A stretch of 64,000 nt of DNA from Aelia acuminata (taxonomy: Eukaryota; Arthropoda; Insecta; Hemiptera; Pentatomidae). Positions 35,570-46,597 of the stretch are shown here, in pieces; position 1 is the stretch's first letter; every line of letters starts with the position of its first letter. The translations under genes were made by a program, and so were the position numbers. The notes under the pieces are model-generated. The model ran no database searches and was not told where the DNA came from. It was given only the letters and a program-made list of their open reading frames with translations. The stretch spans positions 54,140,595 through 54,204,594 of the forward strand of contig OU426980.1 in the NCBI GenBank assembly GCA_911387785.2, read 5' to 3'.

Positions 35570-35672
35570 GGTTTGTGGTTTTAATAACCATACAAGCCAG
35601 CAATGTAGGTACAAAAATTATGAGTGTTCTATTTGCCATATGAAGGGACACTTGAAAAAAATGTGCAAATGC
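35570..35672 (+). pseudogene. Gag double zinc knuckle (sense)
   Basis: Plus strand reads CLVCGFNNHTSQQC and CSICHMKGHLKKMC, two perfect C-x2-C-x4-H-x4-C knuckles, the nucleocapsid signature of Gag. No further gag sequence is present on either side. Confidence 0.85.
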
Positions 35673-35697
35673 CACATATATCACACTATTCCCCCTT
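35663..35697 (-). other. Antisense LTR start and polypurine tract
   Basis: On the minus strand this is TTTTTAAGGGGGAATAG followed by TGTGATATATGTGGCATTTG, that is a polypurine tract and the first 20 or so bases of the same LTR. It breaks into gag sequence at the shared word AAAAAATGTGCAAATG, suggesting a microhomology switch. Confidence 0.75.
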
Positions 35698-35925
35698 AAA
35701 AAGGCTCGTAACTTAGTCTCTTTGGAGGCTTGATCGTTCTTTCAGACTTTCTTACATCCTGTCTCACACCGCTGCCTTTATCAGAGTGAGCTGCTACATC
35801 TTGCCTCGCATCGCTGCCTTTGACAGAGTGAGCTGCTACATCCTGCCTCACATCTATGTCAATATCTGAATGAGTTGTATCTTCCTGCCTCACATCTATG
35901 TCAATATCTGAGTGAGTTGTACCTT
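35698..35925 (-). pseudogene. Antisense pol C-terminal segment 2
   Basis: Minus strand: repeats of DVRQDVAAHS/ DIDVRQ units and the terminal run SERTIKPPKRLSYEPF before a stop, the standard basic end of a Ty3/Gypsy Pol. It lies head-on against the right LTR. Confidence 0.7.
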
Positions 35926-35928
35926 AAA

Positions 35929-36095
35929 ATATGTGGCATTTGCACATTTTTATATATTGTAATTATTATTATTATCATGTGATATATATGAGAATGATGT
36001 ATCATATTCATTGTTTAATATAAAATAAAACAGTTCATTAAAATAAAGTGCCGAGCTTTTAGTGTTTGATTGCTAGCCCATATAGAAATATTACA
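35929..36095 (+). repeat. 3' LTR of the chimeric element (5'-trimmed)
   Basis: Matches 35026-35207 from ATATGTGGCATTTGC onward with a small internal deletion. It ends ATATTACA directly before the CTCCT duplication. Confidence 0.85.
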
Positions 36096-36189
36096 CTCCT
36101 GATATATAAAGAATGGATTCAAATTCAATATCACATAATCTACACTTAACTTAAACGGTCTGTTGATATAATAATAATAATAATTATTA

Positions 36190-37260
36190 TTATTTATTTT
36201 TAATATATATAAAAATCGTGTGTCCCGATGTTTGTCGTAGGTAAATTTTTGATGAAATTTGGCTCAATGTGTATAGTTTTGCCCAATTTAAAAGATAGGA
36301 TAGTTTTTATCTTGATTATTGACCACAATATTTTTTTTATTGCGAATTATTGCAAATGCAGTAGGTCATGTTTCGATTTATTAACTTGGCGTCATATGTC
36401 GATTTCATAACCTTTTTGTTGTCGGGTGTAAAATCAGAAATTATTCAATCGATCTTTATAACATTTGGTTCATTTGGTGTAGTTTTTTTCAACTTAAAAG
36501 ATAAGATAGTTTTCCATCTCGATTATTCTCTCAATATTTCTTTTATTGCAAATTAAGTGCTTTTTATACTACAATTGAGTGTGATTATTTGTAAGTTCTA
36601 TAAACTGTAGAATTCCATATAGAAATTGTAAATTTCCAAAAGATGGCTGTGTAAGTTGATTTATTGACACATTTTCTTTCGATATTTAGGGTGGGTAAGT
36701 ATCCAGTAGCCAAATCTATTTTTTCCGGCTTGGACTAGGAAAATACGTGTTTTTCCCATGGGAAATTATGTGTCGCCTTTTCAGGTGTGGGGAAAACATC
36801 GAATCTATTTGTTTTAGCAAAAGACAGGTTAACCGAAATCATTGTGCACCTATTAGTATAACTTCCTGATATGATATCTCTTATCATCATGTGTTATATT
36901 AATTAATATGTATTATGGCAAAAGATTAATTTGATACAGTTTTGCTAACTGTCTATTGTGATTGTAATAAACCCTGTTCCATTTATATGTTTTATTGGTT
37001 CCTTTTAAATGTGTCATTCATTAACATACTATAGTCAAATATAAGATTTAAAAAATATGAACTTTAACACATCTAAATTCTTTACCAAACAATTTTAAAT
37101 TTCTATTTTAAATCCCGTTGGTTTTTAGATTAGCTGAAACGTTTTTATCTTTATCGGAGAATTTTGATTTGACTGTAAAAAAGGAATAGGATATAACTAA
37201 TTCATCGCATTATAGCTACTGAGCCGCAGCAACGCGTGGCTGTGTCTGCTCATTTTTAAT
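36190..37260 (+). mobile_element. Helitron-like repeat, uninterrupted plus-strand copy
   Basis: About 1.07 kb, beginning near ATATATAAAAATCGTGTGTCC and ending near CAACGCGTGGCTGTGTCTG. The same sequence occurs on the minus strand in two pieces (24065-24480 and 21240-22010). An internal near-repeat of about 180 bp (36228-36360 and 36405-36560: AAATTT..GAT..AAATT...GGCTCAATGTGTATAGTTTT against TTTGGTTCATTTGGTGTAGTTTT) is visible. No protein is encoded. Non-autonomous Helitron is my best guess from the ends. Confidence 0.45.
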
Positions 37261-37790
37261 AAATATAATACTAATAATAATTACTATACTATTAATTTAT
37301 TATTTTTTTTAAAAATACAGGTGAAGTATTCTTTATTAATCTTATTTTGCAATAGACAATCTGGGAAAGATTTTGTCTAAACTAATTTATGAGTACACCG
37401 TCTTTTGGGGCAGCAGACTTCATCTCAACTCATGTGAGTCCAATGTCATAAAAGAGTCAAATAAATAACAGATTACTGACAGCAGGAGGCATCCGAATAA
37501 CCATATGAATTACTTAATTCTAACAATAGTCTTAGTTAGGTAGTTAAATTCTTTTTAAATAGTTATTTCTATTGACCTTAATAAGGTTATGGCTTTATTA
37601 GATCAAAAAAATACCTAAAATATTATAAAACAACAGGAGAAGTGTCTAGTTATTTTGATCTACAACCCCTCATAAACGATTCATTAACTAGAATACTTTG
37701 GGGTTCAAATATTTTATTCGAAAATTAAATTTTCTGAGTTTAAACTCACATAATAAAATCATTGGAACTTATAGAAGAAAACAAGATTAA

Positions 37791-37874
37791 CACATTAGGT
37801 GTGGCGGCGTATTTTAGGGGTATCCTGTTCAGTTCAGGTATCGGACCTCGAGGACCGATGCTGCACCTAACGTG
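37791..37874. mobile_element. 84-bp TTAA-flanked MITE (piggyBac-like)
   Basis: Imperfect inverted ends CACATTAGGTG and CACCTAACGTG (right end read as written: GCACCTAACGTG) are each bounded by TTAA (37787-37790 and 37875-37878). TTAA is the obligate target of piggyBac elements. GC-richer than its surroundings. Confidence 0.6.
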
Positions 37875-37878
37875 TTAA

Positions 37879-39009
37879 TGACAAAATATAAGGTTCATTA
37901 TTGAAAATAACTAAAGAAACAAATAAAAACAAAAGTGCAGGCTTTGTAGTTTAAAATGTTTGTAGAGGTTTCTTAATGGTGTCAGTCAATCTTTTCAGGT
38001 TTTCAAGGGGAACATTTTCGGTCATATACATTTTTTAGATTAACCCCTTAATTAGCAAGTTGTAAGCGAAAAACTGCAATTCTCAGCAAAAATGGTAGGT
38101 AGCAGGGCTTTTTCGAAGGTGTCATTTTTTCAGTTTGTCGAGACTAACATTATAAATAATAACATTATCGGTTATGTACACTTTTCCGATTGTCGATGTT
38201 GTGTGCGAGTTAAAAGCAAAAACTACAATATACACACATCAAAATAAATAATCTACAATTTCAACACATCTATTCTTTACTTCAATCTTCACCTATGCCC
38301 ATGACGCACTAAATACCCACTACACGATACTAAATATACCGTGTGCTTCTTCTATTATATTATATTTTATATTTAAGTTATTGTTTGAGCCATTTTTCTG
38401 CCATACTCCCAAGTCTTTATCTGAATGTTGCAAAGGAATTAATTTGGTGACTCTGAGTTGATCAATTTCCATAAAAAATGTTCATAGGAGTTTACAGTCA
38501 GTAAACTATTCAGACTCTTAAGAGAAAAAAGTAGGTTCTAAAATAAAAAACCAAACCACATCTGGAAAACTAAAATTAAGATTGCAATTAAAGATTGGTT
38601 ATCTTTAGGTTCTAAAATAAAAAACCAAACCACATCTGGAAAACTAAAATTAAGATTGCAATTAAAGATTGGTTATCAATCTTTTACACACAGACTAAAA
38701 CCATGAAAACAACATTCAGTAGACCTTACCATTTCAAGAGATGCAGCACACTTTTTATTTTATCATAATATTATTTTTCCTTAAGTTATTGATGTAACCT
38801 ATTCTATAATTTAATTTAATTAACTCAGAAAAATTAAAATAGCCAAACAATCAACAAATAAACTACATGAGTAAAATAAATCAAAATGGATTAGATGATT
38901 CAATTTAAAACTTACTATAATTTTTTTTTTCAAACCATGTTTTTAAGAAATTAGTTTATAACAAATAAAACCAAGCAACAATGTCAAAGGCAAAGCAATT
39001 AAAACTTAC
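37879..39009. other. Intron sequence with a 74-bp tandem duplication
   Basis: AT-rich intron DNA between the MITE and B56 exon e. Apart from the duplication at 38532-38678 nothing was recognised. Confidence 0.4.
38532..38678. repeat. Perfect 74-bp tandem duplication
   Basis: The unit starting TAGGTTCTAAAATAAAAAAC begins at 38532 and again at 38606. The two copies look identical up to GGTTATC, where the flank begins. A very young tandem duplication. Confidence 0.92.
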
Positions 39010-39137
39010 TTATTCCAATGGGTTTTAGAATTTTTATAGAGCGAAGGAAACATAATTGGTATAATTGTAAGAGCATTATCACTAATCAATGACATTATAT
39101 ACTCATTATTCCAATAATACAACGCCCTTTCTGCAAC
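39010..39137 (-). CDS. PPP2R5: B56 coding exon e
   Basis: 128 bp: VAERALYYWNNEYIMSLI, then SDNALTIIPIMFPSLYKN and SKTHWN, with two bases of the split Lys codon. Among the best conserved B56 regions (HEAT-like repeats facing the catalytic subunit). Acceptor TTTTATAG, donor AA|GTAAGT. Confidence 0.97.
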
Positions 39138-40551
39138 CTATAAAAATCAAATTAATTAACAATTGAAAAACAAAAATTAAACACTAAAATTTGAGATGAA
39201 ACACTTTAATATTTAAAAATTACATTACAGTTTTAATTAATTTTTTGTCTGACGTTAAAACTCACTCTAGAACATTTCAAAATCAAATTTCAAAACTATA
39301 AAACAGACTTAACCTAATGATAAATCAAGATTTTGAAATGTTAAGCAGCACTTATTTAGGTTGTTCTAAGCCCATACACACCTTCCAATCTAATGTCATC
39401 TCAAATTAGTCAAAACCATTGATACTCCTGACCTGATCACATTGTTTGTTAAAAATCGGGGTTGCTCTAACAACACTGTTGATTCTCTAAGTTTTTTTAG
39501 GAAAAAAAAAAAATATATATTTACAGTGAGCCTATGTCACAATATAATGGTAATGACGACACAAATATCTATAAGTTAATAAATGAATTTTCGATCCCAT
39601 ATTGTACACTGTTCTTATGTTGACAAATTTGATTTTTAAATCAGTAATATTTGTAGCCTCCTTGATTTATTTGTATACATTTAGAAGCCTGTTATTTATT
39701 TTATTTTATTTTTTATAACTGTTTTTTTTTTTTTTTTTTTTTTTACTTCTTTCCTATAACAGACTTTTAATTTTCAAATACAAACAAAAGAAAATAGAAG
39801 CCGGTTATATACATTTTTATTTTTTATTCAAAATTATAATAATGCTCTCTAGATTCATTCTCAGCCATTTTAATCATGTGAAAAAGAAATTATCAGGTGA
39901 TCGCTGCTTTGCATCAATTGTTATGAGCTTTCATAAGACTATCTTCTAGAGGCTTATAGAAAACCATGTCCAAAACATGGAACTGTGACAATTAATGTCA
40001 CCTTTGAGCTCAGGAGAGACATTAATATAGTCCCAAGAATTTTGCTCAAGAAAGGAAGTATGCTGAGAATGAATAATTCTCACGGAATGGATCTTAAGAC
40101 AGTGGCTGAAGAAGGACCTGGCTGAAGGAAATATAGAGCTTTGAGGAAAAGTGTAAGAGGGTAAGAAGTATTAGAAGGCTGGAAGAAAGGGTTTAGTGAT
40201 TCTTGCAAGAATTTGATCTAAGATACAACTATATCTAAGGTTTGGAATTGAATTACAGGAGCAATATTATCATCAAGACTAATGAGAATGAAATAAAAAT
40301 GTTAGGATAGAATGGTGTAGGAGAAATTGAAAAAGAGCAATGGCATGTCTGAGGAACATTAAGTAGGGCTCTATCAAAAATAGAATTTAGGTCATAAGGT
40401 GAAACAAGGTAATATGCAAATGATATTTAACAAGTAGCAGAGAATTATTTAATGATTTTCCATTTGAAGTTGAGTCTGTGATATGCCGTGTAAGTTTTTG
40501 CAATAGTTAAGAACGTGCCTCCCTCCTTCTCTGGATAGTCTACATGTCCTA
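39138..40551. other. Intron sequence, nothing recognised
   Basis: AT-rich, with a T-run of about 22 at 39723-39744. Purine-rich DNA at 40050-40400 has no open frame of note. Confidence 0.4.
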
Positions 40552-42051
40552 CACTCAGTGTCAAAATGTTAGACACACCCATTGAAATTAAAAAAACATT
40601 TCAAGTTTTCTTTATGTTTGATTGATATTATTTTTTTAAGCACAGTTTAAAGTATATATTATGATATTGAAATGGGGACAATCTTCTCAGACCTTGAGGA
40701 TTATTTAAATCCAACATCAGTAAATATGGACACTTTATATGCATCAAAATGATAGACACACTTGTTGTTTACTATTTTCCTAATGCTCTATAGTTGAAAT
40801 CGTTAAAATAACATTTCTTCTTCAATGCTGTGTTGTATTTGTTGAAAAGAGACAACAAAAAAAAAACGTGAGTTATGGGAAAAAATAAGTGTTTCCCCGA
40901 AGAAGAGCGCCATTTGATTTTTTCACTACACAAGGATGGGATGAGCTGTAGGGAAATAGCCCGCTGAATAAAACGGAGTTTTTCATCTGTCGCGAAGTTT
41001 ATTCGGCATGGGGAGACATATGGAACCCACCGTTCAAGTGGTAGGCCCCCTTCTTTGACATTACGAGAGAAACGAAATATTCTCCGAATCGCATCCAACT
41101 TTTGTAAAACAGCAAGAAAGTCAGTTTTGTGTAAAACAGCAAAAATCCAATTTTGAGTACCTGTCACAAATTAGCCCGCATGGCCTTTGCTCGTAATGTG
41201 ATATCATGGACTGAGGAGTGGAAGAAAGTCATCTTAAGTGGTGAAAAAAAATTCAATCTGGATGGGCCAAATGGATTTTCGTATTATTTTCATGAATTAA
41301 GAAAAGAAGAAAATTTTTTATCAAGGCGTCAAATGGGAAGTGGAAAAGTTATGGTTTGGGCATCAATTGGTTACAAAAAGAAAGGAAATTTGGTATTTAT
41401 TTCATCAAGAGTAAACTCAGTCGAATATGGAAAGTTGTTAGAAGAACGAAAGTTGACTTTTAATGACATGTGTGAAGGCACACCAATTTTCCAGCAAGAT
41501 AACGCCCCAATACATTCAGCAAAAATCATTAAAGACTGGTTTAATCGCAACAAAATTGCTAAATTAGACTGGCCTGCTTTCTCCCCAGACCTGAACATTA
41601 TCGAAAATGTTTGGGGAACTCTTTCAAGAATGGTGTACTCTGAGTCAAGACAGTTCGGAACAATCGAGGATTTGAAATCTGCAATTCTGGCTTCATGGGA
41701 ACAATTACCTCAAGAAACAATAAAAAAAATTGAACGATTCATTACCAAAGATAATTTTTGAATTTATAAAAGGTGGTGGAAAGGCTACGAAGTATTAAAA
41801 TGAGTTTTATTTATTTTTACCAGGGACCGTGTCAAACATTTTGACGCGCCTTAACTTTAATTTGAAAACTAAAAAAAAAGTACCTGTTTCTGGCTTGAGA
41901 ACCAAAATAAAAGCAGGCTGCTGATTAACTTCAGGTGAGTGATAGATTACTTTAATAACGTTTTAGGGGTAATTTGAAAAGATGGAAGGGTAGGGATAAC
42001 AAATTTTGAAGTGTGTCATAACACTTCATAATAAAATTTTGACGCTGGGTG
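40552..42051 (+). mobile_element. Tc1-like DNA transposon, 1500 bp
   Basis: Ends CACTCAGTGTCAAAAT and, inverted, CACCCAGCGTCAAAAT, each bordered by TA (40550-40551 and 42052-42053), the Tc1/mariner target. It encodes one transposase (40875-41761), broken in its first half. A further internal word, GTCAAA(A/C)ATTTTGACGC, occurs at 41828-41848. In the B56 intron, antisense to the gene. Confidence 0.9.
40875..41761 (+). pseudogene. Tc1 (DD34E) transposase, N-terminal half broken
   Basis: Begins MGKNKCFPEEERHLIFSLHK, a paired-like DNA-binding domain (GMSCREIAR). A TGA follows near 40965, then sequence continues to LREKRNILRIAS. A stop, and apparently a deletion, separate this from the second half. 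From 41178 the catalytic domain is intact: KKFNLDGPNGFSYYF (first Asp), GSGKVMVWASIG, FQQDNAPIHSA (second Asp) and SPDLNIIENVWG (Glu), with 34 residues between the second Asp and the Glu. Ends with TGA at 41759-41761. It would cut and paste the element at TA sites, but not from this copy. Confidence 0.92.
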
Positions 42052-42878
42052 TAACCTGTCAACCCCCTGACCTGACCCCCTTGCGCAGTCTCCAGCTAGC
42101 AAGCTCCTCTCAGTGTTTAATTGCCAGTCATTATGACACCATGGGTAAATGACCCAGTCTGCATGGGAGGGAAGGGGGACGGGGTTGACCATGTTTTTAA
42201 TTGTGGCATCTAAAAAATTATAACGCTATATACTCTTTAAATCAAATATATAACAAGTTATTTTTTACTTAGACAAGATAAAATCTAACCAATTCATGGC
42301 TAGATGCTTTTGAATACACCTCCAAAACCAAAGAGAAATAAATCACAAGGAATTTTACAAAATAATAAATTTCTAAATCTCTGGAGAAGTTCAAACCAAG
42401 AGAGGAGCATGGGGTCAATTGACCACATGGCTAGGGAAGATCTTAGATGAATTCAACATGTTAGGACAAATTAATCAATGTGTGCCTGCCCTCGCACCGT
42501 GCGTGAGGGACCCCGAGCTCAGGGGATCAGGTGGGGCCACAGGTGGCGGATAGTGGACTTGCACCTCCCGGACTATAAGCGGCAGGCGCCAACAGGACGG
42601 GGGAGGATGGTCAGTGGTGTGGCCATCCTCACAAATACCCTATCAGGTCCCACGACGGCGACTGCGACGAGGTGAGTGTGTGCCGCCTCTCAATATGCAC
42701 AACCACTCCCCCATTACTGCGGGGACACCTAGGAGAGGGACAACTCCGAAAATAAACCCGGACAATTAGGGCTCGTCAGCTGTGGCAGGCAACTTATATC
42801 TAGGGGAAGGAGACCCCGACAGAATAAGAGATCTCAAGTGCAGAAGGAAGTTGAAAGGGTAGGTTTGGATCTGGTAAA

Positions 42879-43598
42879 TTGAAGGGAAAAGGTGAGGAAT
42901 GGTTGGGTGACTACGTGCACATCTGGAGTAGAGTGAACAGAGATATGCGAGCTAAGGCGGGCGTGTCAGTCTTGGTAAAAAGGCAACTCAGGGGAAAAAT
43001 CAAATTCTGTGAGGAAATATCGGAGAGAATAATCCGTGTAGGGCTTAAGGTCTTTGGTAGAGATGTTGTGTTCATTGGCATCTACGGTCCTGGGAATAAT
43101 GAGCCTACTCAAATAAAGGATACATTTGAAGAGGAATTCAGGCTTGCATTAGAGAAAGTAAGTGAAAACGAAGAAGTCATTATTCTTGGGGACTTCAATG
43201 CACGAGTCGGTCATCAGGTAGGAAGCAGAGTTGTCGGAAGGTATGGAGAAGTACAGATAACTGATAACGGTAAAAGGCTTATAGATATATGTGAAGCATT
43301 CGATCTCCGAATTCAGAACACATTCTTTCAGCACAAACCCATCCACAAATTCACATGGAGTAAGCCTGGTTTCCAATCCTCCATGCTGGATTATTGCATT
43401 ACAAGACAAAAATCAACTTGTAAAGTGAAAGATGTTAGGGTATTCAGGGGCTGGAAATGTGGGACTAATCACTATATGCTCCGTACCAAGGTTCTTTTCC
43501 CATGGAAAAGTAGGTGGGAACCAAAAGCAGAAACCTGCAGAGCAGACTATATTGTAACGCAGATACAAGCTGTACCTACTTTTGGAAGACAGTGTTAG
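42879..43598 (+). pseudogene. LINE APE-type endonuclease
   Basis: Reads VSVLVKRQLRGKIKFCEE, VVFIGIYGPGNNEPTQIKD, then EEVIILGDFNARVGHQVG (the conserved GDFNA motif), FTWSKPG, MLDYCITRQ, and GTNHYMLRTKV in place of the usual SDH motif. The N-terminal catalytic motifs are missing or out of frame. In a working copy it nicks the target to prime reverse transcription. Confidence 0.88.
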
Positions 43599-43742
43599 AG
43601 GATTATACGCGAGCAGGCTGGAAGGGAAAATTGACCTGAGCAAAGGAAGAGATCTATCTGAAAAATATGAGCATTTAAGAGACTGCATCCTCTCAGCAGC
43701 TTGCGAAGCGCTAGGGACTGATAAAAGAAGAAAGCAATCAGA

Positions 43743-45065
43743 TTGGTTGTCAGAGGAGTTGTCCAATTTGGTCAAAGCCAAGAAAGAAGCGCATCAGCAA
43801 TACCTAGTACTGTTTTAGAGGAACTAGTACTGTTTAACTCTGAAAATTTCAGAGCACCACGTAAAGGAAACATTCTTTCACCGATTTCGGAGGCTACTTG
43901 GAAAAAGTATTATGAGACCCTCTTAAAAGAAAGTAGAGCGCAATTTCTAACCCAAGAAACCATTGTAGAGGAAAACCCCAAGCTGAACCCTATGCAAGTA
44001 ACAGAGGAGGAAGTAAGAATTGCTCTAGGCAGAGCTAAAAGCGGAACAGCTCCGGGACCTGGAGGCCTACCTGTGGAGCTTTTGAAGGCCGGTGGTTGAA
44101 AAATGTTCACACTCCTTACCACAATTGTAAACATGGCCTTGAAAGGGGACGATCTACCTGAGGATCTTCGAATAGGATACATCTGCTCCGTATTTAAAAA
44201 AGGGGACAGGAGGCAATGTCAAAATTATCCCGGCATTTGCGTACAGAGCTCGGTGAGCAGAATAATTGGGAGACTGATCTGAGACAAGCTCGAAGAAAAT
44301 TAAGTAACGCCGTTGGAGCAAGCAGGGTTTACTGCAGGAAGATCCTGTATGGACAATATTTTTGTACTCTGGCAGATCATTGAGAAATGCAGCGCAAGGA
44401 AGGTAGAGCTTCATCTAGCCTTCATAGATCTTGAGCAGGCCTATCATAGTGTCCCAAGAGAAAGAATATGGCCATCGTTGAGAAGAGAGGGTATTGATGA
44501 GCCCATTATACAAGCAATACAACACTTGTATGGAAGCGATGTGTACAGGGTGAAAATTGGAAACGGCCTCTCCAAGCCATTTTCTGGGACAAAGGGCCTG
44601 AAGCAAGGGTGTTGCCTGTCCCCAAGTCTCTTCAAAATATATTTGGCTCACGTAGTAAAGAGATGGATGAGGCAATGTCGGGATTACGGAATCTATTTCG
44701 ATTACGATGAGCTCCTGACACTGTTCTTTGCCGATGATCGGGTGGTGATGACCTGGAGGAAAGTTTTCTTGGAGAAGGTAGTTTTCCAGTTGAAACAATG
44801 TTATGAAGCTGCAGGTCTCAACATTAATTTCCGAAAGACAGAGTATATGGCTGTTGGTGATAATGAGGAAAACGATCTGCGCATAAGTGATCAGGTGTGC
44901 AAAAGAGTCAATGCCTTTAAATATCTCGGATCCTTTCTGGAAGATGTGGGGACATCTGACGTTGACGTCCGCAACAAGGTGGAACTTGCCAGGAGGGCTA
45001 CTAGGATGTTACACCCTGTTCTCTGGAACAACACCATCTCAAGCGAAGGATCTTCTCGGCCATAG
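43743..45065 (+). pseudogene. LINE reverse transcriptase
   Basis: Several frames: GRAKSGTAPGPGGLPVELLK (44025-44090), IGYICSVFKKGDRRQCQNYP (44170), EQAGFTAGRSCMDNIF (44315), HLAFIDLEQAYHSVPRE (44411), LKQGCCLSPSLFKIYL (44600), and the catalytic box FADD in LTLFFADDRVVMTW (44725). Then NAFKYLGSFLEDVG. Non-LTR type. Stops and shifts occur at about 44098, 44281, 44304 and 45065. Confidence 0.88.
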
Positions 45066-45490
45066 TCGAGTCTATATTAACTTACGGATGTGAAGCATGG
45101 TCGATGAATGCTCGCTTGTATACCAAGGTTCGGGCCGTTGAAATGGACTATTGGAGAAGATGTCTCCAAATAACAAGGCTAGATAGAGTCCGAAATGAAG
45201 AGGTGAGGCTAAGGATGGGTGTTGTGGAGACCGTCTTGGAAAGAATCGGGAAACGGCGGTTGAGGTGGTATGAGCACTACAGGAGGATGCCGGAAGAGCA
45301 TTGGCTGTACATAGTCCTGGACTGGCAGCCGCCCGGAAAATGTAAACGAGGACGACCGGGATAGAAGGAGTCCGTGAAGAGATGACGAGCCGAGGTCTAC
45401 AGGAGGGAGAATGGGCTGATAGAGAGATGTGGAGCTCAGCTCTGATCTGAAACAGTATCCCTTTCGTTGGAGCACCGAGAAAAGAAGAGA
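45066..45490 (+). pseudogene. LINE C-terminal region
   Basis: ILTYGCEAWSMNARLYTKV across the 45065 break, then AVEMDYWRRCLQITRLDRV, KRRLRWYEHYRRMPEE and KCKRGRPG, then a stop at 45362. Remnant frames continue to SLEHREKKRR. This is the usual C-terminal part of LINEs of the same broad group as 29990-31700. Confidence 0.85.
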
Positions 45491-45508
45491 AGATAAATAC
45501 AAAATTAC

Positions 45509-45628
45509 CTGAAAATGTGGGCTTGATACACATTTAGCAAGTTGTGTAAAAAGAGGAACCATCACTTTTTGAAACTCTGCAGGTTCTATTACATCCAAAA
45601 TTTCTTCAACTTCATTTAAAAACATAAC
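45509..45628 (-). CDS. PPP2R5: B56 coding exon d
   Basis: 120 bp, phase 0 on both sides, 40 codons: VMFLNEVEEILDVIEPAEF then QKVMVPLFTQLAKCVSSP and HFQ. Acceptor CATTTCAG, donor CAG|GTAATT. Skipping this exon would keep the frame. The tail of a LINE in the neighbouring intron ends about 10 bases from the donor. Confidence 0.97.
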
Positions 45629-46597
45629 CTGAAATGATAAGTTTATTTATATCTATGTAAATTTATAGTTATTTATTCACTGCTGCTACTTTCTAAAAAA
45701 TTTTTTATAATATTACATCATGTTATCATGACAGAGAAATAATTTAATTAATTATTTATTTTTTAGTTTTTAGTTTGAATGAATAGTTTAGTTAGTAAAC
45801 TTGAGGTATTTTATTAAATTTGAGAAATTTATATATTTACTGAATCTGTTAATTTTAAAAACATTTTATGGCCAAGGGTTTAAACATTTCATAAAATAAA
45901 AACTTCTAATCAAACATAGTTAATTAAAATAATAGATCCATCATTATATAAAAGATCCAAACATAAACTTCAGTTGTGCCTACAATAAATAGATCAATGA
46001 TCCTCTGGGTTATCTTTGGTGGGGATGTGTGCAGCAGATAACTTTTACGTAATGTTCACTTCTAGATTAAAAATACGAATGTTCATTAATTTAAAAAAAT
46101 ATTATGCTGCTTAGTAATGCAATGACTTTATTTGTCTTGACACGTTCAGTGCCCACAACCTGCCTGGCGGGTGAACCTGACCTAACCTCAGAGGCCTACG
46201 ACCCGCCAGGCGTGTGCACTTACCCATTGCCTTCCTGGCTACCTGGATCGGTAGGGGCCACTCATTGTTACTTCATTTTACTGTGGGGCCTCTCCCAGAG
46301 TAGTCGCTGTGTATTTAAAGTGTTGGTTTCTCGAAAACTTTTTTTTTTATCCGTGGCAGAGCGTTTTGTGTACTGCTACGCTTCTTGGAGTGCCAGTCCC
46401 TTTTACAGGTTAAGTTGATTTCTTATTTTGTTAATGTTGATGTCTTGGAAGACTCATACTTGTTTTTCAATTTGAGAACGATTTATATTTATCTTTATGT
46501 ACCTTTTTTTGCATAGTAACGTGATTTTACAAATATTGATTGTAATTTATTGTATGTATTGTAATTTGTTTTTCAATAAAAAAATTAGTGTATAATT
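45629..46597. other. Intron sequence, partly GC-rich repeat
   Basis: AT-rich until 46090. Then a GC-richer patch (46138-46280) holds a hairpin-capable pair CCTGGCGGGT ... ACCCGCCAGG and CACGTTCAGTG-like words resembling piggyBac-type MITE ends. No boundaries with a target duplication were found. Confidence 0.4.

Larger units (their letters stand above)
35026..36095 (+). mobile_element. Chimeric LTR retroelement with inverted internal segments
   Basis: Two LTR copies (35026-35207 complete, 35929-36095 lacking the first bases) flank a 720-bp internal region, and a 5-bp direct repeat CTCCT brackets the whole (35021-35025 and 36096-36100). After the left LTR a plus-strand primer-binding site (TTGGCGCAGTCGG, 35208) shows plus orientation. 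Inside are an antisense pol C-terminus (35277-35565), a sense gag double zinc knuckle (35570-35672), an antisense LTR start with polypurine tract (35663-35697), and a second antisense pol C-terminus (35698-35925). The mosaic arose before or during integration, because the whole unit has one target duplication. Confidence 0.85.
42460..45498 (+). mobile_element. LINE with endonuclease and RT, about 3 kb
   Basis: Plus strand (antisense to B56). In order: a GC-rich 5' part (42478-42870), an APE-type endonuclease (42879-43598), RT (43743-45065) and a C-terminal region (45066-45490), ending GAGAAAAGAAGAGAAGATAAA. Markedly GC-richer than the surrounding intron. At least five frameshifts or stops. 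The 3' end lies about 10 bases from the donor of B56 exon d. Confidence 0.9.

Noticed and set aside
42058..42195. Possible small inverted repeat, GTCAACCCC at the left and GGGGTTGAC at the right
   Set aside because: Arms of only nine bases with no target duplication beyond the Tc1 TA; not enough to call an element.
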